The notes beneath the pieces are model-generated. The model searched no databases, was not told the DNA's origin, and saw only the letters and a program-made list of their open reading frames with translations. Below, piece after piece: positions 8,263 to 16,395 of a stretch of 64,000 nt of DNA. Position 1 is the first letter of the stretch; each line of letters opens with the position of its first letter. The DNA lies in assembly GCF_025753795.1 (NCBI RefSeq), contig NZ_JAOWPS010000003.1, positions 806,001 through 870,000 of the forward strand, given 5' to 3'. The position numbers and the translations under genes are program-made. The DNA is from Mesorhizobium sp. YC-39. Lineage in GTDB: Bacteria > Pseudomonadota > Alphaproteobacteria > Rhizobiales > Rhizobiaceae.

Positions 8263-9051
8263 ATGACAAAACTGCTCAGCCTGCGCCACATCTGCCGCAG
8301 CTTCGGCGGCATCCAGGCGCTCGACAATGTTTCGCTTGACGTTGCCAAGGGCGACATCGTCGGCCTGGTCGGCGACAATGGCGCCGGCAAGTCGACGCTG
8401 ATCAAGATCCTGGCCGGCGCGCATGATCCGACGTCCGGCGAGGTGGTTCTCGAAGGCCAGCCGCGCAGACTGTCGCCGCCGGCCGAGGCGCAACGGCTCG
8501 GCATCGAGACGGTCTACCAGGATCTGTCGCTGATCGGCACCTTCACCGCGGCGGAGAATTTCTTCCTCGGGCGCGAGCTCGCGCTTGGTCGCGGCCCTGC
8601 CCTGCTGCGCTGGATTCGCCTGAAGTCGATGGGCGACACCGCGATGCGCGGTCTCGAGGAACTCAACATCGACATTCCCGGTGTGCGCAGCAAGACGGTC
8701 GAGCGCATGTCGGGCGGCCAGCGCCAGTTGGTGGCGATCGCGCGCGGCGCCTTCTGGGGGCATAAGCTGCTGTTGCTCGACGAGCCGACGGCGGCCCTTG
8801 GCGTGCGCGAATCGCGCGAGGTGCTCGACCTCATCAGGCGGCTGGGCGCCAAAGGGCTGACCATCGTCATGGTCACCCATAATCTCGATCACCTCTGGCA
8901 GGTCTGCAACCGCGTCGTGGTGATGCGCCGGGGCCGCAAGGCCGCCGATCTCCCGAGCGCCGCCACCAATATGGAAGAGGTTGTCGCCTACATCACCGGC
9001 GCCAAGGAAGCGATGCCGTCCCTCGCCGCCACGCTGGAGGCCGGCGCATGA
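8263..9051 (+). CDS. ABC transporter ATP-binding protein (single-domain sugar type)
   Basis: Cytoplasmic ATPase of 262 residues energising the importer. Walker A is GDNGAGKS (37-44), the Q-loop follows at VYQDLS, the signature is MSGGQRQ, Walker B is LLLLDEPTAA and the switch histidine is in MVTHN. Unlike RbsA/MglA it has one nucleotide-binding domain, so it must dimerise. It starts 4 nt after the permease stop and its own stop overlaps the next gene in an ATGA, so the hydrolase downstream is translationally coupled to the transporter. Confidence 0.94.
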   Translation: MTKLLSLRHICRSFGGIQALDNVSLDVAKGDIVGLVGDNGAGKSTLIKILAGAHDPTSGEVVLEGQPRRLSPPAEAQRLGIETVYQDLSLIGTFTAAENFFLGRELALGRGPALLRWIRLKSMGDTAMRGLEELNIDIPGVRSKTVERMSGGQRQLVAIARGAFWGHKLLLLDEPTAALGVRESREVLDLIRRLGAKGLTIVMVTHNLDHLWQVCNRVVVMRRGRKAADLPSAATNMEEVVAYITGAKEAMPSLAATLEAGA

Positions 9052-10007
9052 GTGGAAACAGCGCAATGACGCTCAGCCGGCTACTGGCCGATGCGCCCAA
9101 CCGTTGGGGGCACTGGGGCGCCGACGACGAGATCGGCGCCCTCAACTATCTGACATCGGACGAGGTCAAGCGCGGACTCTCTACAGTGCGGCACGGCCGC
9201 ACCTTCACGCTCGGCGTGCCGATCGCCACCCATGAAGGCGATGCGGTGTTTCCCGGCCGCTGGCCGGCCAAACATTTCATGGTTGCCGACAAGGCCGGCT
9301 TCGAGAATGGCCATTGGCAGCCGCTGGCCGGCGGCCTCGAATTCGCCGACGACTATGTCACCGGCTTCGCGCAGACCGGCACCCATTGCGACGCGCTGGG
9401 CCACATGTGGTTCGACGACACGCTGTGGAACGGATTCCCAGCCAGCAGCACCAATGGCGGCATGACCAGGGCCGGCATCATGCCGATCGCCGAGCGCGGC
9501 ATCGTCGGCCGCGGCGTGCTGCTGGACATCGCCCGCTTCCGCGGCAAAGCTGCGCTGGAGCGCGCCGAAACCTTTACGCATCACGACCTGATGGAATGCG
9601 CGCGGGCGCAAGGCGTCGACATTCTGCCGCGTAGCATCCTTCTTGTCCGCACCGGCTGGGTCGGCGCGCTGGCGGCGGGACACCAGAAAGTTGGCGACGA
9701 CTACTGGGAGCCGGGCCTGACCTTCAGCCTCGATCTGGTGCGCTGGTTCGACGAGATGCAGATCCCCAGCCTGGTCACAGATACGCTGGCCAATGAGACC
9801 ACCTATGAGCCGGAGACCGGGCTGACGCTGGTGCTGCACGCGGCGCTGATGCGCAATCTCGGCATCGTCTTCACCGAAATGGCGTCGCTGGATGCGCTGG
9901 CCGCCGATTGCGCCGCTGACCGCCGCTACGAAGGTTTCTACTGCGCGAGCCCGGCCAAGGTCAGCAAAGGCACGGGTGGCTCGGCAAATCCAGTGTTCAT
10001 CAAATAG
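9048..10007 (+). CDS. Cyclase-family metal-dependent hydrolase (kynurenine formamidase/isatin hydrolase-like)
   Basis: Protein of 319 residues of the Cyclase family, whose characterised members hydrolyse formamides, isatin and related cyclic amides using Mn or Zn. The family motif HxGTHxDxxxH appears as QTGTHCDALGHMW; its first histidine is replaced by Gln, while the Thr-His-x-Asp and the following His are present. The N-terminus (NRWGHWGADDEIGALNYLT) matches the long subfamily often annotated only as cyclase family protein. The overlap with the ATPase gene and the amidase that follows suggest it processes the imported compound. The exact substrate cannot be read from sequence. Confidence 0.85.
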   Translation: MSGNSAMTLSRLLADAPNRWGHWGADDEIGALNYLTSDEVKRGLSTVRHGRTFTLGVPIATHEGDAVFPGRWPAKHFMVADKAGFENGHWQPLAGGLEFADDYVTGFAQTGTHCDALGHMWFDDTLWNGFPASSTNGGMTRAGIMPIAERGIVGRGVLLDIARFRGKAALERAETFTHHDLMECARAQGVDILPRSILLVRTGWVGALAAGHQKVGDDYWEPGLTFSLDLVRWFDEMQIPSLVTDTLANETTYEPETGLTLVLHAALMRNLGIVFTEMASLDALAADCAADRRYEGFYCASPAKVSKGTGGSANPVFIK

Positions 10008-10032
10008 AACTCAACAAGACGGAATGACTTCC

Positions 10033-11511
10033 ATGACTTCTGCAGACGACCAGCTCTGTTTCCTGCCGGCCACCGAACTGGCCAAGCGCATCCGGCGGCG
10101 CGACCTGTCGCCGGTCGAGGTGACGGAGGCGTATCTGCGCCGTATCGAGGCGCGCAATCCGGTCGTCAACGCCTACACGCTGGTGCTTGGCGACGAAGCG
10201 ATGGATGCCGCGCGCGTCGCCGAAAAGGCGGTGATTTCAGGCATTCCGCTCGGGCCGCTGCACGGCGTGCCGGTCGGCATCAAGGATCTCGACGACGTCG
10301 CCGGCGTGCCGACCTCGATGGGATCGCGGGCGGTGCACAACCGGGTGCCGAAAGACAGTGCCACAGCGGTCGAGCGGCTGCTCGATGCCGGCGCCATCGT
10401 GCTCGGCAAGACCAACACGCCAGAGTTCGGCCACAAGGGCATCACCGACAATTTGCGCTTCGGGCCGACCAGCACGCCCTTCGCCATCGGCTACAATTCC
10501 GGTGGCTCGTCCGGCGGGAGTGCTGCGGCGGTGGCCGACGGCATGGCGGCGCTGGCGCAAGGCACGGATGGCGGCGGCTCGGTGCGCATCCCGGCCTCGT
10601 TCAGCGGCACCGTCGGCTTCAAGCCTTCCTTCGGCCGCATCCCCTCCGTAACGCGTCCCGACGGCTTCTTGTGGGGGCACCCGCTGGTCCATATCGGACC
10701 GCTCGCCCGCACCGTCGCGGACGCGGCGCTGATGACCAAGATCATGGCCGGACCGCACAGCCGCGATCCGTTCAGCCTGCCTGACGATGGCGTCGATTAT
10801 GTCGGCGCGGTCAGCGGGCCGGCACGAAAGCCGCGGGTCGCCTACAGCCCGCGCCTCGGCAATTTCCCGGTCCACCCCGATGTCGCCGCGGTTGTTGCCA
10901 ACGCGGTCGACGTCATGCGGCAGAACGGCATCGAGGTCGACGAGGTCGAACCCGATTTCAAGGCGGATCACAAGGAGCTGGCGGCGCTCTGGGTGCGCAC
11001 GATCTCGATCCACTATGCGGCGATCGCCGTATACTGGAAACAGGAAGGCATCGATCTGATGGGCGAGCATGCGGCGGCACTGACGCCGCAGTTCCTCGCC
11101 ATGCTGGAGGGCGCCTACAAGGTGTCGGCGGTTGAGCACGCACTCGACGACCTGCTGCGCACCGGCGTCTATGACGGCCTTCAGGATCTGCTCGAGACCC
11201 ATGACCTGATCGTCTCGCCGACGCTGGCCATTCCACCGGTCAAAAACGCCACAGACGGCAACACGATCGGCCCGACCTCGATCAATGGCGAGGCGGTCGA
11301 TCCGCTGATCGGCTGGTGCATGACCTACCCGATCAACTACACCGGCCATCCGGCGATCTCGGTGCCGGCCGGGCTGACGGCACAGGGCCTGCCTGTTGGG
11401 CTGCAAATCATTGGGCGACGACACGCCGATGCGAACGTGCTCAATATGGCCGCGCGCTTCGAGCGCATGCAGCCGTGGTTTCAGAGCTATCCGGGGCTGA
11501 AGGGGCGGTAG
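10033..11511 (+). CDS. Amidase (amidase signature family)
   Basis: Cytoplasmic amide hydrolase of 492 residues. The Ser-cisSer-Lys triad is complete with canonical spacing: Lys84 (GVPVGIKDLDD), Ser159 in the GGSSGGSAAAVA block and nucleophile Ser183 in GGGSVRIPAS. The family includes indoleacetamide hydrolases, nicotinamidase-like and carbamate-degrading enzymes. An ATG 9 nt upstream is in frame, but the GACGGA ribosome binding site fits the second ATG better. As the last gene of the importer operon, it probably acts on the transported molecule or on the product of the preceding cyclase-family enzyme. A palindromic repeat begins 6 nt after the stop. Confidence 0.9.
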   Translation: MTSADDQLCFLPATELAKRIRRRDLSPVEVTEAYLRRIEARNPVVNAYTLVLGDEAMDAARVAEKAVISGIPLGPLHGVPVGIKDLDDVAGVPTSMGSRAVHNRVPKDSATAVERLLDAGAIVLGKTNTPEFGHKGITDNLRFGPTSTPFAIGYNSGGSSGGSAAAVADGMAALAQGTDGGGSVRIPASFSGTVGFKPSFGRIPSVTRPDGFLWGHPLVHIGPLARTVADAALMTKIMAGPHSRDPFSLPDDGVDYVGAVSGPARKPRVAYSPRLGNFPVHPDVAAVVANAVDVMRQNGIEVDEVEPDFKADHKELAALWVRTISIHYAAIAVYWKQEGIDLMGEHAAALTPQFLAMLEGAYKVSAVEHALDDLLRTGVYDGLQDLLETHDLIVSPTLAIPPVKNATDGNTIGPTSINGEAVDPLIGWCMTYPINYTGHPAISVPAGLTAQGLPVGLQIIGRRHADANVLNMAARFERMQPWFQSYPGLKGR

Positions 11512-11517
11512 GAGCCG

Positions 11518-11672
11518 ATCTCCCCCCTCGAGGGGGAGATGTTGCCGAAGGCGACAGAGGGGGTCGCTGCGCGTAAAACGCCGGCGCCTTCCACGACGAC
11601 AGAGGGTGTCGGCGATCTATGCGAGACGACCCCCTCTGGCCTGCCGGCCATCTCCCCCTCAAGGGGGGAGAT
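11518..11672. repeat. R1 inverted pair of palindromic units (hairpins outward)
   Basis: Two R1 units face each other: left 11518-11566 and right 11627-11672. Each unit consists of a palindrome (ATCTCCCCC... / ...GGGGGAGAT), a 15-20 nt spacer with a GCCGGC-like centre, and a CAGAGGGGG tail. The tails point inward here. The left spacer (TTGCCGAAGGC) differs from the right (GGCCTGCCGGCC), so the units are related but not identical. The pair sits between convergent amidase and ROK genes and could serve as a bidirectional terminator. Confidence 0.7.
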
Positions 11673-11712
11673 TACGCACTCGGCCGTTTTCGCCAATCAC
11701 CAGACCGACACT

Positions 11713-12984
11713 CTAAATCGGCAGCTGCAGCAATTCCGAAATGACCAGCCCCGCCGCGCCCAGCAGCGCCGCCCCATCACCGGCATCCCCTGCAATGAAT
11801 TCGATCGCACCGCCTGGCCGCGCCGGGACCATGGCGCGGACGTGGCCGGCAATCGCCTCCAGCAGGCGGTCGCCGCCGAGCACCACATCGCCATGCAGGA
11901 TGAAGATGTTGGGCGCCACCGTCTGCTGCAGATTGGCGATGCCGACGGCGACGTTGCGGGCGTAGCGGTCGAGCAGCTCGGCAGCCCCCGGCAATCGGTG
12001 CTGCGCCATATCGACGAGGCGGGCTGAGTCAATCCGATCCGGCTCTGGCAAGGCCGCGCGGCTGGCCTCGCGCCGCAGCCAGCTCAATGTGGCGATAGTG
12101 TCCCAGCAGCCGCGCCTGCCGCAGCGGCAAAGCTCGCCGTCGAGCTGCACGAAAGTGTGGCCGAGTTCGCCCCCTGCCCCGGCAGTGCCACGGTAGAGAT
12201 GGCCGTCGAAATAGAGCGCGCCGCCCAGCACTTCGCCGGTATAGACGACGGCGAACTGCCTGACGCCGCGCCCGGCGCCGAACCAGCGGTCGCCGACCAG
12301 CAAGGCACGGGGATGGTGGTCGAGCTTGACCGGCAGGCCGAAGCGGCGGCCGAGATCGTCGGCGAGCGGATAGCGGTCGAGAGCCGGCGCCAGGTTGACG
12401 GTGACGATCGATCCGCGATCGGTGTCGACCATGCCGCCGACGCCGACGCCGATGCCGAAAGGTGTGCGTCGCGCCTTGGCGAGCGTATCGCCGACGCATT
12501 CGGCAATGGTTTCGATGATCGGCCCAACCGGTCCCCTGCCGTCCGGCAACGCCATCTTGCGCTCCGCTTCGATCTTGCCGTCGAGCGTCGCCACGCAGGC
12601 ATGAACGGCGTCCGGCATCAAAAGCACGCCGCAGATTGGACGGGCATTGGGCGAGAACCACAGCGGCCGCGCCGGCTTGCCGCCGCCGGGATTGGCGGGG
12701 ATCGGGTCGCTCTCGACCAGCACCTGGTCGTCGATCAACGGCTGCACGATGCCGGAAATGGTGGTGCGATTGACGCCGGCAAGCCGCGCCAGATCGGCGC
12801 GGCTGGTGGGGCCGAGATCGAACAGCGCCTGCAGCACGCGGCCGCGATTGGTCGAGCCGACCATCGAGGAGGACAGCAGAGCCTTGCGGGGGCGCCCCGC
12901 CTTTTCCGTGCTAGCACCATCGCCAGGCGGCGTGAACGCTGCGTTGCGTGCGCCGTTCGGGCTGTCGTCGTCGGTTATGTTCAT
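11713..12984 (-). CDS. ROK family transcriptional regulator
   Basis: A 423-residue NagC/Mlc-type regulator with a winged helix-turn-helix (about 45-92: GRVLQALFDLGPTSRADLARLAGVNRTTISGIV) fused to a ROK sugar-kinase-like domain. The ROK zinc site is intact: His276 (GGELGHTF) and Cys286, Cys288, Cys293 (CRCGRRGC). Such proteins usually repress transport and catabolic genes and are released by a sugar or sugar phosphate. It is convergent with the ABC-cyclase-amidase operon, which it may control; if so, the ligand is probably sugar-linked. A Gly/Pro-rich 40-residue N-terminal tail precedes the DNA-binding domain. Confidence 0.92.
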   Translation of the reverse strand: MNITDDDSPNGARNAAFTPPGDGASTEKAGRPRKALLSSSMVGSTNRGRVLQALFDLGPTSRADLARLAGVNRTTISGIVQPLIDDQVLVESDPIPANPGGGKPARPLWFSPNARPICGVLLMPDAVHACVATLDGKIEAERKMALPDGRGPVGPIIETIAECVGDTLAKARRTPFGIGVGVGGMVDTDRGSIVTVNLAPALDRYPLADDLGRRFGLPVKLDHHPRALLVGDRWFGAGRGVRQFAVVYTGEVLGGALYFDGHLYRGTAGAGGELGHTFVQLDGELCRCGRRGCWDTIATLSWLRREASRAALPEPDRIDSARLVDMAQHRLPGAAELLDRYARNVAVGIANLQQTVAPNIFILHGDVVLGGDRLLEAIAGHVRAMVPARPGGAIEFIAGDAGDGAALLGAAGLVISELLQLPI

Positions 12985-13139
12985 TGCTGGATTTTCACAC
13001 CGCCACTCTCAAAAAACCTTTCTAGCCCAGGAGCTTGCTGGTTTCGAGAACTTTGTGCGAGACGGCAACAAACTCGCCGCCAAGTGATGCGTACTTGCCC
13101 GCGCGAGCTTCGCTGCCGTCTCGGCGCCTCGCCCGGACC

Positions 13140-13568
13140 TCAGAGTGTCTCGGCAGATGGGTGGACCGACGGATTTTGCTGGAAACCGTCATGGGTCGGA
13201 ATCGATGTCAGCCGCTCGAGCCATTTCGCTCGCGAGCGCATGACGACCTGCGCATCCGGCCGGTAGTCGCCCGGATCAGTCATCGTGGCGGCGTGAACAT
13301 GAATCTCGGTGGGCCATTTGTCGAAGCGGAAATAGAGCCTTGAGCCGCAGGACGGGCAAAAACCGCGAAATGTGTTGGGGCTGCTCTCGTAATGCACGAT
13401 GTCGCCAGTCCAGCTCAGATGCTCCGGCTTCATCCCCAGGAAGGCCGTGAAGGGAGAGGACGTGGCGCGCTGGCAATCGGCGCAGTGACAGACCAGATTG
13501 CGCGTGAGTTGCCCGGAATATGTCCAGGCGACCGCCCCACACATGCAATGCCCCGCCAGAAATGCCAT
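13140..13568 (-). CDS. GFA family protein (glutathione-dependent formaldehyde-activating/CENP-V fold)
   Basis: Small zinc protein of 142 residues. The two zinc sites of the GFA fold are visible: Cys8 and Cys10 (GHCMCGAV), Cys27, Cys29 and Cys32 (CHCADC), and Cys71 and Cys74 (CPSCGSRLYF). The founding member Gfa accelerates formation of S-hydroxymethylglutathione, but most homologues, like this one, have unproven substrates. It stands alone, with an R1 repeat pair about 110 nt upstream and no partner gene for formaldehyde oxidation nearby, so the role is open. Confidence 0.9.
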   Translation of the reverse strand: MAFLAGHCMCGAVAWTYSGQLTRNLVCHCADCQRATSSPFTAFLGMKPEHLSWTGDIVHYESSPNTFRGFCPSCGSRLYFRFDKWPTEIHVHAATMTDPGDYRPDAQVVMRSRAKWLERLTSIPTHDGFQQNPSVHPSAETL

Positions 13569-13680
13569 TGCTTCCTCCTGCGTGCCCCGATGCAGTGCAA
13601 TATAGGTCGCGCGATCAGCTCAGCCGCGTCGCTTTGCGACATTGTTCGATCTCAAGTTGGAGGCGAGGTGCGAACTGCCA

Positions 13681-13856
13681 ATCTCCCCCTTGCGAGGGAG
13701 ATGGCCGGCAGGACAGAGGGGGGTGCGAAGGAACTCGGCCTCCGTCCCCAGCACTCTTGTTTTGAGCTATGCGCGGAGATGCTACCCAACGGACAGGTTG
13801 GCGGGACAGCACCCCCCTCTGCCCTGCCGGGCATCTCCCCCGCAAGGGGAGAGATT
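13681..13856. repeat. R1 inverted pair of palindromic units (hairpins outward)
   Basis: Left unit 13681-13724 and right unit 13811-13856 are inverted copies with the CAGAGGGGGG tails inward, the same arrangement as the pair after the amidase gene. The 86 nt between them show no similarity to the interior of the other pairs. The pair lies upstream of the GFA gene and downstream of the GST gene, both on the minus strand. Confidence 0.7.
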
Positions 13857-13908
13857 GGACGTCACTCCGGCTTTCGCCAATCACCAACGTCGAAGACTAA
13901 CTCGTTGC

Positions 13909-14505
13909 TCAGCCCGGAATCGCCGGCTTCAGCTCGGGAAATTTCTCATCAAAACGTGCCGCCCAGCGGATCAGCCGGCTGCGGCCCTTCTCCCATTTTC
14001 CGGCAAAGCGCAGCGCGAGATAACCGAGGCAGACGCGCAGCGCTATCTGGCCGGTGTTGATCTTCTTCGGCAGCTTCGGCGGATTGGCGTTGAGCAGATC
14101 GAGTGCTGCGGCGATCTTTGCCCACTGGCGGTCGAGCCAGGGCTGGTAGACCACGTCTTCAGGTCGGTAACGCCGCTCATAGACCATCGACAGGGCGCAG
14201 TCGCAGATGCCGTCGGCCAGCGCCTCCAGCACTTCAGCTTCAAGGCGCTTGTCGGGATTGCGCGGCAACAGCGCGTTCTTCGACACCCGGTTGAGATGCT
14301 GGGTGATGGCGCGGCTGTCGTGGATCGAGCGGCCATCGTCCAGTACCAGCACCGGAATCTTGCCAAGCGGATTGGCGCCGATCAACTCGGCCGGCTTGTC
14401 CTCGGTCTTGACGGGCACGAGATCGATGGCGATGCCGGCATAAAGTGCCGCCATGCGCACCTTGGAGCTATAGGGGGAAGTGGACGCATAGAGCAGCTTT
14501 GGCAT
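13909..14505 (-). CDS. Glutathione S-transferase family protein
   Basis: Protein of 198 residues with a thioredoxin-like N-terminal domain (MPKLLYASTSPYSSKVRMAA, then the cis-Pro segment GKIPVLVLDDGRSIHDSRAI, which binds the gamma-glutamyl part of glutathione) and a helical C-terminal domain. The residues following the first strand (Ser-Thr-Ser-Pro-Tyr-Ser-Ser) suggest a serine-type active site, as in many bacterial GSTs. The ATG was chosen because the 81 codons upstream in frame do not resemble the family and run through a minus-strand terminator. Detoxification or thiol chemistry is the likely role, with no specific substrate indicated by context. Confidence 0.88.
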   Translation of the reverse strand: MPKLLYASTSPYSSKVRMAALYAGIAIDLVPVKTEDKPAELIGANPLGKIPVLVLDDGRSIHDSRAITQHLNRVSKNALLPRNPDKRLEAEVLEALADGICDCALSMVYERRYRPEDVVYQPWLDRQWAKIAAALDLLNANPPKLPKKINTGQIALRVCLGYLALRFAGKWEKGRSRLIRWAARFDEKFPELKPAIPG

Positions 14506-14630
14506 GATCGGTTTCCTGTTTTGCGGACAGTGCGTTTTTACCGCTCGCCGATGACGAAGCAACGGCCACCAACGGGAAAACAAGCCGCCAGAGGCGACAT
14601 CAATCGTGAGCGTGATCCACGTTGAGACGC

Positions 14631-14669
14631 AAAAAAAGCCCCACCGGACTTCGCCGCGTGGCGAAGTCC
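14631..14669 (-). terminator. Terminator of the histone-like gene
   Basis: On the minus strand a perfect 10-bp stem (GGACTTCGCC with GGCGAAGTCC, loop of 4 nt) is followed by GGTGGGGC and seven T residues. It lies about 130 nt past the stop of the lysine/alanine-rich protein gene. The spacer between stem and T-run is longer than ideal, so efficiency is uncertain. Confidence 0.6.
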
Positions 14670-14796
14670 TGGGAGCTGCGAAAGATACCTCCGCCCTCTT
14701 TTCGAGCGCCACAATACCGAAGCGCAGAGCGCGGCGCCTTGACGGCATCCGCCCTCATATGTTCCGGCATTGTCCCCGGCGCGCTAAGTGACGCGA

Positions 14797-15183
14797 CTAC
14801 TTCTTCGCGGCCTTGGCCTTGGCAGGCGCTGCCTTCTTGGCGGCAGGTGCTGCTTTCTTCACCGGCGCTGAAGACTTCGCCGCGGCTGCCTTTAGCGGAG
14901 CCTTGGCCTTTGCCGGCGCTGCCTTCTTGGCGGCGGGCTTTGCCGCTGCCTTTGCAGCCGGCTTCTTAGCCGGTGCCGGCTTCTTTGCCGGTGCTGCCTT
15001 CTTCACTGCCGGTTTTGCCGCGGCTTTTGCGGCCGGCTTCTTGGCCGGTGCAGCTTTTGCCTTAGGCTTGGCAGCAGGTGCTGCTTTCTTAACCGCAGTT
15101 GCCGCTTTCGCCGCCGCTGCCTTTGCTGGTGCTTTCTTTGCCGGTGCCTTGGATGCCGGCGCTTTGGATGACGTCTTAGCCAT
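14797..15183 (-). CDS. Histone H1-like lysine/alanine/proline-rich DNA-binding protein
   Basis: A 128-residue protein composed almost only of Ala, Lys and Pro, built from loose repeats of KKAAPAK and KPAAKAAAKPA. It begins MAKTSSKAPASK and ends AKAKAAKK, with no folded domain and a very high positive charge. It resembles the bacterial H1/Hc1/AlgP-type tails that coat DNA and bind by charge, so a nucleoid-associated role is inferred. Repeat tracts of this type expand and contract readily, so the length probably varies between strains. The gene stands alone with a terminator downstream. Confidence 0.8.
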   Translation of the reverse strand: MAKTSSKAPASKAPAKKAPAKAAAAKAATAVKKAAPAAKPKAKAAPAKKPAAKAAAKPAVKKAAPAKKPAPAKKPAAKAAAKPAAKKAAPAKAKAPLKAAAAKSSAPVKKAAPAAKKAAPAKAKAAKK

Positions 15184-15756
15184 GCGATGCCCCTTGCGTT
15201 GTGCCGGCCATTAGTGACCCGGCTTGTCATGCATATCTGACTCGCGCGTGTCTAGCCAGCGAAGCATTACAATGATTTTCGCAGCTTAAATTTTGGTTAC
15301 GTCATGCGCACCACCATGCAGATTGTCGCAAAAATCCATCTGGCATCTTCGACCCGGCAGTGAAATTCTGCGACGGAAATTCTCCGCGCTCTATCTTGGT
15401 CGGTCTCATCGAGAAGCGCAGGAACTTTTTCGAACGGCCTCCACCGCAGACATCGGCTGCTGGTCGCGACGACCATGAAGAGCTGCAACGCAGCTCACTT
15501 CGTCTTGACCAACGCGGCAAACTACAGGCGTGGATAGAAACAACACGACGAGTGCCGCCGCATCACCTTGCGCGATGAAAGTGAGCTTTTAGCTCACATT
15601 TTTCGAGATCGGGATTTTTGCTTTCGACAGTGGAGTTGACAATGCAAACATTGGCAATCGTCAGTCAGTCGAGCACCGATGCATCGGTCGGAAATCGGAA
15701 TCTATTTTTATTTTGTGATCTTTTAGATTCGGAAATAAATAAGCGTATTCAAAGTG
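15184..15756. other. 573-nt intergenic region, AT-rich on its right side
   Basis: No gene is supported here. The left part must hold the promoter of the histone-like gene, but no clear -35/-10 pair was found. The right part (about 15600-15760) is much richer in A and T than the rest of the window, contains a perfect 14-bp palindrome ACCGATGCATCGGT at 15675-15688 and a hairpin GAATCTA...TAGATTC at 15699-15730. Confidence 0.5.
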
Positions 15757-16314
15757 TTATAGTGTGCGTGGTATATCCATTTGCATGAACGTCGCTCTAG
15801 TCGGCTCGGCCTGCCGCCGGCGTGAAGGCTCGGCCCGATGGAGGTGGACTGCGAAAGTGTCCCATGGCGGCGTAATGGAAAGCTGCGCCAGGATACGGCC
15901 GATCTCGCCACGATGATAGCCACCGTGGAGAGCAACATGCATCAACATTTCCTGGCGCGACATCGACCCCTTGTCTCCGTCGGTAAACACGAAAGGCACA
16001 AGTTCCGATAGCTGTTCCGGCGAGACGATTTCGAGATAGTCCAGGTACCAGCGATCCGACTCGGCGACTGCCACGCGCAATTCGGCGAGCGCCGGTGTGT
16101 CCGCCGTGTTGTCAGTGTCATAGCTGTGGCTCTCGCCGATGAGATGCGCCGAAAATATCCGCGACACCACATGGCAATGACTGATCAGCCGTATCGCGGC
16201 GTGCCGTTCTTCATTGTGCACATGCTGATCCAGGCTCGCGATTTTCTCCAGCAATTCGTCGTTGGCCCAGGCCTGATAGGCAAAGAGGCTGCGAAGCAAG
16301 ATCAAGGCGCTCAT
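15757..16314 (-). CDS. DinB family protein
   Basis: Four-helix-bundle protein of 185 residues of the DinB/YfiT-like superfamily. The metal ligands are visible: a His in SHCHVV (46 or 48) and His130 and His134 in HVALHGGYHRGEIG. Characterised relatives are thiol-dependent transferases using bacillithiol, mycothiol or glutathione, while others are damage-inducible proteins of unknown role. The gene is divergent from a TetR regulator about 80 nt away, which suggests the regulator controls it. The last 25 residues are Arg-rich and low-complexity, and their codons enter the AT-rich intergenic region. Confidence 0.88.
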   Translation of the reverse strand: MSALILLRSLFAYQAWANDELLEKIASLDQHVHNEERHAAIRLISHCHVVSRIFSAHLIGESHSYDTDNTADTPALAELRVAVAESDRWYLDYLEIVSPEQLSELVPFVFTDGDKGSMSRQEMLMHVALHGGYHRGEIGRILAQLSITPPWDTFAVHLHRAEPSRRRQAEPTRATFMQMDIPRTL

Positions 16315-16395
16315 GATTCGTTTTCCTTCTGATCCGGAAAATGTGAGTATGTTGTTTATATTTTCATGTTTGTATTTTCACGGGGACAAGCAAAC

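Noticed and set aside
11520..11680. R1 repeats as a CRISPR array
   Set aside because: Units are inverted, palindromic and paired, with no regular direct repeats, spacers or cas genes.
16337..16380. Imperfect dyad GAAAAT...ATTTTC as a TetR operator between DinB and its divergent regulator
   Set aside because: Only 10 of 15 arm positions match and the region is AT-rich, so it is mentioned in the gene entry but not reported as a site.
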